Below, in pieces: positions 28,499 through 32,669 of a stretch of 32,669 nt of DNA. A program made the translations under genes and the position numbers. Under the pieces are notes generated by a model. It ran no database searches. It was not told the DNA's origin and saw nothing but the letters and a program-made list of their open reading frames with translations. How positions within the stretch are numbered: the first letter of the stretch is position 1; the number at the start of each line of letters is the position of its first letter. The DNA is from Candidatus Saccharibacteria bacterium. GTDB taxonomy: Bacteria; Patescibacteriota; Saccharimonadia; CAILAD01; BJGX01. The DNA lies in assembly GCA_016191105.1 (NCBI GenBank), contig JACPPH010000006.1, positions 1 through 32,669 on the forward strand. The letters are read 5' to 3'.

Positions 28499-28926
28499 AG
28501 TACGATTTATTGAATGTTTACTGCGATGGCGGCTCTAGGGGTAATCCCGGTCCCGCTGCAGCAGGCGTTGTATTTACTACACCAAAAGGTGAAGTAATAG
28601 CTAGCTATAATCTGTTCTTGGGTGAAAAAACTAATAATTTTGCTGAATATTCGGCGGTCTTGCTAGCTCTCGACAAACTAGGTGAAAACCCAGCTAAAAA
28701 GTATGATTTCTACCTCGACAGTGAACTCGTTACCAAGCAGCTAAACGGTCAATACAGAGTAAAACATGCTGATATGAAAGAACTGTTTGAACGGGTACAG
28801 ATTGAGCTCAAAGATGTTAATGCTAGTTTTACTCACGTGCTCAGAGCCAAGAATAAATTAGCCGATGAGCAGGTTAACATTTGTCTAGACGAACAGGATT
28901 TGGGTTGGGGCGCAGGGAACAAATAA
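28495..28926 (+). CDS. rnhA: Ribonuclease HI-family protein
   Basis: 143 residues. RNase H fold with YCDGGSRGNPGPAAAG (about 9-24), the first catalytic Asp; Glu in NNFAEYSAVLLAL (near 52); and DSELVTKQLNGQYRVK (near 76) with the third Asp. The last catalytic Asp would be that in KNKLADEQVN (near 124), as NKxAD. It lacks a basic protrusion, like the archaeal/Gram-positive short type. Overlaps uppP by 4 bases, last gene of the HIT-uppP-rnhA run. Confidence 0.93.
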   Translation: MKYDLLNVYCDGGSRGNPGPAAAGVVFTTPKGEVIASYNLFLGEKTNNFAEYSAVLLALDKLGENPAKKYDFYLDSELVTKQLNGQYRVKHADMKELFERVQIELKDVNASFTHVLRAKNKLADEQVNICLDEQDLGWGAGNK

Positions 28927-28973
28927 ACACGCCTGTAAGTAATGTCAACAGTCTTTGAATAAGTTGTAAGTTC

Positions 28974-29009
28974 TGCAAGGATTACCCTTGTGCAAGGGTA
29001 ATCCTTGCA
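28974..29009. repeat. Perfect 36-bp palindrome
   Basis: TGCAAGGATTACCCTTG is followed, after TG, by its exact reverse complement. No T-run follows on either strand, so it is not an ordinary terminator. It lies between rnhA and the RNase P RNA gene. Confidence 0.8.
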
Positions 29010-29056
29010 AGCTCTCTCACAACGCAACGTGCGTAGACTTTATGGTGCTTTTATAG

Positions 29057-29062
29057 TATAAT
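29057..29062 (+). promoter_or_regulatory. -10 box of the RNase P RNA gene
   Basis: TATAAT at 29057-29062, 4 bases before the P1 stem begins. The -35 is weak (TAGACT at 29034-29039). Confidence 0.6.
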
Positions 29063-29066
29063 TAGA

Positions 29067-29541
29067 GTCTCATAAGTAAGTGGGTAGCCGCTCTGGGCTT
29101 AGGCTCAGAGAGGAAAGTCCGAACAGCGCAGAGCGCGGTGGTTGCTAACGGCAACCGGAGGCGACTCTAGGGAAAGTGCCACAGAGACTATACCGCCCAG
29201 CCCTATTTATTTGAAGCTATTAAATAATATAGGAGCTAGGTAAGGGTGAAAAGAGTGCGGTAAGAGCGCACAGTGCCACTAGGTGACTAGCGGCAAGGGT
29301 AAACCCCACCGGCTGCAAGGCTATGGGCCCTTCCTGGTTCATCCAGGAGAAGCTGCTCGCTTCAACTTACGGGTTTGTCGCACCATTCATTTACGAAGGT
29401 TTGTTGGATTTTTTCAACGAAAGATAGATGGCTACCGCCCAGCTCCTATTTGTGAGTATTGAGTGCATATCTGATTTTGTACTAGATATCTACAAATAGG
29501 AGCTGGGATACAGAATTCGGCTTATAGCTTACTTATGAGAC
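29067..29541 (+). ncRNA. rnpB: RNase P RNA (bacterial type A)
   Basis: About 475 nt. The ribozyme trims 5' leaders of tRNA precursors. P1 is a 14-bp stem GTCTCATAAGTAAG (29067-29080) with CTTACTTATGAGAC (29528-29541). Conserved regions are clear: GAGAGGAAAGTCCGAACA (about 29109), AGGGTGAAA near 29245, the GTAAACCCCACC segment near 29298, and ACAGAATTCGGCTTAT near 29511 (CR V). A 16-bp perfect hairpin CCCAGCTCCTATTTGT/ACAAATAGGAGCTGGG (29438-29453, 29492-29507) enlarges the 3' region. TACCGCCCAGC occurs twice (29191 and 29433), in two similar stems. Confidence 0.95.
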
Positions 29542-29546
29542 CAAAG

Positions 29547-29573
29547 ACGATCCTTCAAGTAGGGTCGTTTTTT
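29547..29573 (+). terminator. Terminator after RNase P RNA
   Basis: ACGATCC/GGGTCGT stem followed by six T. Confidence 0.85.
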
Positions 29574-29598
29574 GTGTGGTAAAATAAGATAGCAGAGC

Positions 29599-31014
29599 AT
29601 GAAAAAGCGCAGCGAATTATTCTTTAGTTTTATATTAGTACCTATAGACTACTTAATGTTGGTTGTGGGCTTTGTATTGGCATTTTTTTGGCGCGAGGCT
29701 CAGAACAAGCCGTTTGCTTACTTAGTATCTGGTCACAGCTACTTAAATAACATGTTGTGGCTTATTCCTATTTGGATATTGATTTTTGCTATTGTGGGCT
29801 TATATGCTCTCACCTCGGTTAGAAGCCGCTGGCACGAGCTGGGTCGCATTATTGCTGCAACTCTGGCAGGTACCATGATTTTGATCATTATTGATTTCTT
29901 TTGGCCCAATCCAGTTTTCCCATCTAAGAGCATACCAGTCTATGCATTTATTTTTGGTACCCTTCTTGTTCTAGCCGGTAGGGTGATTATAAGGTTAATA
30001 CAGAGATTCTTGTTTCGGTATGGCGTAGGCGTGTACAAGGTGGCAATACTTGGTGGCGGCTCAACTGCCCGCCAACTTAGCCAGTATTTAACAAGATCCG
30101 ACCGAGGCTATAAAATAATCAACAACGATATAGACCCCAAATCTAACCTAAATGGCCACCTAGAAGATCTATATGCAAAAGGATTAGATGAAATAATTGT
30201 GGTTGATCCGCAAATACCAGATAAAAACCTGGTAGATATTATAAACTATTGTGAAAATAACCACATTATCTACAAATTTGTTCCGAGTATAGCCGGGCTT
30301 TATACTTCAAGGTTGCAAAGTATTCAGTACCGCGATCTTACACTTTTGGAGGTAGTACCAACACCCCTGGAGGGTTGGGGCAGGATTGTAAAGCGGCTAT
30401 TTGATCTGTTGTTTTCCCTCTTGGCGGTTATCGTGCTTTCACCCATTATGTTGGTTTTGGTAATTATAATGAAGTTGACTGACTCTGGCCCAATAATCTA
30501 TAAGCATCAACGCTTAACTAGAGCTGGCAAGCCTCTCTGGGTTTATAAATTCAGAAGCATGAAGCAAGCTTACTGCACTGGCGGCCAGTTCGACGGTAAG
30601 ACCGACCTGGAGGTGTTGGCCAGTTTTAACAACCCCCGGCTTATTGAGGAATGGAAGAAAGATCAAAAATTAAGAAATGACCCACGAGTAAGCAAGATTG
30701 GTAAATTTATGCGTAAAACTAGTCTCGATGAGTTGCCCCAGCTATTTAATATCATCAAGGGTGAACTTAGCATGGTTGGCCCCCGGCCCATAGTTGAAGA
30801 TGAGCTAAAGCGTTATGGCAAGGTTTCGAATCTATTTCTTAAGATTAAGCCGGGTTTAACAGGCTTGTGGCAAGTTTCAGGGCGGAGCGATATTGATTAT
30901 GAGGAAAGGGTAAAGCTAGATATCTATTATATTGAGAACTGGAGTCTATGGTTGGATCTTATAATTCTAATCAAGACTGTTAGTGTGGTTTTGCGAGGAC
31001 GAGGTGGCTATTAG
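29599..31014 (+). CDS. Polyprenyl glycosylphosphotransferase (WbaP/EPS-type sugar transferase)
   Basis: 471 residues. It transfers a sugar-1-phosphate from a UDP-sugar to undecaprenyl phosphate and starts a repeat-unit polysaccharide. Four to five N-terminal helices (about 8-130), a CoA-binding-like Rossmann region (about 145-240), one helix (about 272-293), then the catalytic bacterial sugar transferase domain with YKFRSM (about 315), RKTSLDELPQLFNIIKGELS and MVGPRP (about 373-398), KPGLTGLWQVSGRS (about 418). First gene of an operon with GT4 and DUF4012. A possible -10, TAAGAT, lies at 29585. The N-terminal architecture matches the WbaP/CpsE group. Confidence 0.93.
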   Translation: MKKRSELFFSFILVPIDYLMLVVGFVLAFFWREAQNKPFAYLVSGHSYLNNMLWLIPIWILIFAIVGLYALTSVRSRWHELGRIIAATLAGTMILIIIDFFWPNPVFPSKSIPVYAFIFGTLLVLAGRVIIRLIQRFLFRYGVGVYKVAILGGGSTARQLSQYLTRSDRGYKIINNDIDPKSNLNGHLEDLYAKGLDEIIVVDPQIPDKNLVDIINYCENNHIIYKFVPSIAGLYTSRLQSIQYRDLTLLEVVPTPLEGWGRIVKRLFDLLFSLLAVIVLSPIMLVLVIIMKLTDSGPIIYKHQRLTRAGKPLWVYKFRSMKQAYCTGGQFDGKTDLEVLASFNNPRLIEEWKKDQKLRNDPRVSKIGKFMRKTSLDELPQLFNIIKGELSMVGPRPIVEDELKRYGKVSNLFLKIKPGLTGLWQVSGRSDIDYEERVKLDIYYIENWSLWLDLIILIKTVSVVLRGRGGY

Positions 31015-32137
31015 TGCTCCAAAGGTAGCGATCGTACATGACTGGCTAACTAATCTGGGTGGTGCCGAACGAGTGGTAGAGGCTATGCACCAAGCTTTTC
31101 CAGAAGCACCCATATATACCAGCGTGTATAATCCTGAAAAATTAAAGATACTATCTGACGCCAAAGTAAAGACCTCTTATTTGCAACACTGGCCGCTGGC
31201 AAAGCACAAACATCAGCTGTATCCGGCTTTGCGGGCTCAGGCTTTTGAGTCGTTTGACCTTTCTGAATACGAGGTTGTGATTTCCAGCAGCAGCGCCGAA
31301 GCCAAGGGCGTGGTTACACCAACCGAGACTCTTCACATTAGCTACATTCACACACCCACCCGCTATTATTGGAGTGGATACGAGCAATATTTAGCTGAAC
31401 CAGGCTACGGCCTGCTTAATCCGGTAGCCCGGGTTGGCTTAAAGCACTTGGTTCGCAAGATGAGACGCTGGGACTATGCTGCTGCTCAACGACCAGATAT
31501 TCTGCTGGCTAACTCCAAGACTGTTCAGGTTAGAATCGAGGAGTATTATAAGCGTAAAAGTGGAGTCTTGTATCCGCCGGTCAATCTAGAAAGGTTTGAA
31601 AACATTCGGTCACAAGAAGACGGTTATTATCTGGTTGTTTCGCGGCTGGTGCCATACAAAAAGGTTGAGCTAGCAGTTGAAGCCTGTATGCGGTTAAGGC
31701 GACGACTGGTTGTAGTGGGAGATGGGCCAGAGCTTAAAAGGCTTCGTAAGATAGCTGGATCAACCATTGAATTTAGGGGGTTTTTGAGTGATGAACAAAC
31801 TGAACAATTGCTTTGTGGTTGCAAGGCCTTTGTTTTTGCGGCCGAAGAAGACTTTGGGATCACACCGCTTGAAGCAATGGCCTGCGGCAAGCCAGTTATA
31901 TTCTTTAACCGCGGCGGAGCCTCTGAAACAGTAATTGATGGCAAAACTGGAGTTGGTTTCTTGAGTCAAAATGCCAACTCACTGATTGCTGCCATCAAGA
32001 GTTTTGAGAAGCTAAAAATCGATCCAAGAGACTGCGTGGCTCAAGCTCATAAGTTTGGCGGTAACCAGCGGTTTGTTGGGCAACTGCGTGACTTTGTGGA
32101 GGGTAAATTGCGTGAAAAAGGCCAGACTGCAACATAG
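31004..32137 (+). CDS. Glycosyltransferase, GT4 family
   Basis: 377 residues, GT-B fold, retaining. N-terminal IVHDWLTNLGGAERVVEAM (about 9-27) is the acceptor-side glycine loop; the donor site signature EDFGITPLEAMACGKPVI (about 284-301) carries the E-x7-E motif. It resembles WbaZ/mannosyltransferase-like enzymes, but donor and acceptor cannot be read from sequence. I chose GTG 31004, which has GAGG 5 bases upstream and overlaps the sugar transferase by 11 bases; a GTG at 30983 is possible. It overlaps the next gene by 26 bases. Confidence 0.9.
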   Translation: MAISAPKVAIVHDWLTNLGGAERVVEAMHQAFPEAPIYTSVYNPEKLKILSDAKVKTSYLQHWPLAKHKHQLYPALRAQAFESFDLSEYEVVISSSSAEAKGVVTPTETLHISYIHTPTRYYWSGYEQYLAEPGYGLLNPVARVGLKHLVRKMRRWDYAAAQRPDILLANSKTVQVRIEEYYKRKSGVLYPPVNLERFENIRSQEDGYYLVVSRLVPYKKVELAVEACMRLRRRLVVVGDGPELKRLRKIAGSTIEFRGFLSDEQTEQLLCGCKAFVFAAEEDFGITPLEAMACGKPVIFFNRGGASETVIDGKTGVGFLSQNANSLIAAIKSFEKLKIDPRDCVAQAHKFGGNQRFVGQLRDFVEGKLREKGQTAT

Positions 32138-32669
32138 ATCATATTTTCGACGGTCTGTAGCCATAGCGCTGGTGATTTTCGGCATCTACCTAGCAGCACT
32201 GGCTATTTGGAGAGCTATAGATACTTGGTCTAATCAGGCCAAACAACCCCCGGTTGTCCAGCTTATTGATCAAATGCTGGTGCAAAAGACCGATACTCGG
32301 GTTTTGGTATTGCTGCTAAATAGCTCTGAAGCTAGAATCGGGGGTGGTTTTTCTGGCTCAGTAACAACCCTTACCAAAGATCGTGGCAAATTTAGTGTTG
32401 AGCCAGTTCAAAGTGTTTATTATTTCGATGATATGGGAGTGGCTCGGTTTAATGCCGATGCTGCAGCTGGTCGAAAACCGCCAGTTGAACAGCCGTTCTT
32501 GCGCGACAGCAATCAAAACATCGAGTGGAGCACAAATGCCAAGATAATGGCTGATCGTTATGAGTATGCTACCGGCAAACGTATAGACTCGGTGATTGCG
32601 CTAACCCCAGACGTACTCAAGAGCTTGCTGAGCTATACTGGGCCCATCACTCTAAGCCAGTATGGTAAA
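32112..32669 (+). CDS. DUF4012-family membrane-anchored protein (partial, runs off the window)
   Basis: The first 186 codons. A basic start (MKKARLQHRSYFRR) and one membrane helix (about 17-35, VAIALVIFGIYLAALAIW) anchor an extracellular domain with RVLVLLLNSSEARIGGGF (about 73-90), the DUF4012 signature seen next to polysaccharide genes in Actinobacteria and CPR. The start GTG has GGAGG 9 bases upstream and lies inside the end of the GT4 gene. Function is not established; the position suggests assembly or attachment of the surface polymer. Confidence 0.8.
   Translation, partial: MKKARLQHRSYFRRSVAIALVIFGIYLAALAIWRAIDTWSNQAKQPPVVQLIDQMLVQKTDTRVLVLLLNSSEARIGGGFSGSVTTLTKDRGKFSVEPVQSVYYFDDMGVARFNADAAAGRKPPVEQPFLRDSNQNIEWSTNAKIMADRYEYATGKRIDSVIALTPDVLKSLLSYTGPITLSQYGK

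Overview
The window looks like a chromosomal segment from a Candidate Phyla Radiation (Patescibacteria) bacterium, most likely Saccharibacteria (TM7). This rests on gene content and style: MurT/GatD, a TGS-less ThrRS, a DUF4012 protein, a PaaX/Cas2-like regulator, many short overlapping genes, and many promoters placed so that the mRNA would begin at or within a few bases of the start codon (leaderless). It is inference; there is no rRNA here. The genetic code appears standard: several genes end in TGA that overlaps the next start (murT/gatD, HIT/uppP, uppP/rnhA).

Layout. 1-1272: edge of a minus-strand gene, then a membrane-anchored parvulin foldase. 1273-1592: first copy of a repeated structured non-coding element. 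1738-3672: an accessory patch of GC-rich minus-strand single genes, two with clear -35/-10 promoters and most with a terminator hairpin, on both sides of tRNA-Asp; an 18-bp copy of the tRNA 3' end lies downstream. 3700-4660: a small basic protein, tRNA-Gly and tRNA-Thr, each tRNA followed by the same structured spacer. 4684-8278: envelope glycan genes (3-TM protein, membrane GT2, MraY/WecA-type transferase) and a frameshifted prolyl-tRNA-editing (YbaK) gene. 8301-10508: Zn-ribbon protein, ribosomal protein L25, GNAT acetyltransferase, NrdR. 10531-10880: second copy of the structured element, on the minus strand. 10932-13110: Y-family polymerase, tRNA-Val, YfiH/PgeF. 13121-13935: a GC-rich, highly foldable 390-nt region behind a foreign-looking GRDP-like gene. 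14018-19006: thrS with a structured leader, miaA, murT, gatD. 19041-22260: HTH regulator, AI-2E-family permease, metallo-beta-lactamase-like protein, third copy of the structured element, rpmB. 22371-26706: two paralogous coiled-coil proteins starting MPDP flanking an M50 protease, an asparaginase broken by an in-frame TGA, and a PaaX/Cas2-like protein. 26838-29573: tRNA-Pro, a small membrane protein, HIT, uppP, rnhA, a perfect 36-bp palindrome, and RNase P RNA. 29599-32669: start of an exopolysaccharide or lipid-linked glycan operon (sugar-phosphate transferase, GT4, DUF4012).

Together the core genes serve translation (thrS, miaA, rplY, rpmB, tRNAs, rnpB) and envelope building on undecaprenyl phosphate (WecA-like, UppP, polyprenyl sugar transferase, GTs, MurT/GatD). 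The most unusual content is non-coding: a three-copy structured element whose copies each end at a terminator-like hairpin and whose hairpins show compensatory changes, a structured spacer repeated after two tRNAs, and the GC-rich structured region at 13.1-13.5 kb. I found no CRISPR array, transposase or integrase.
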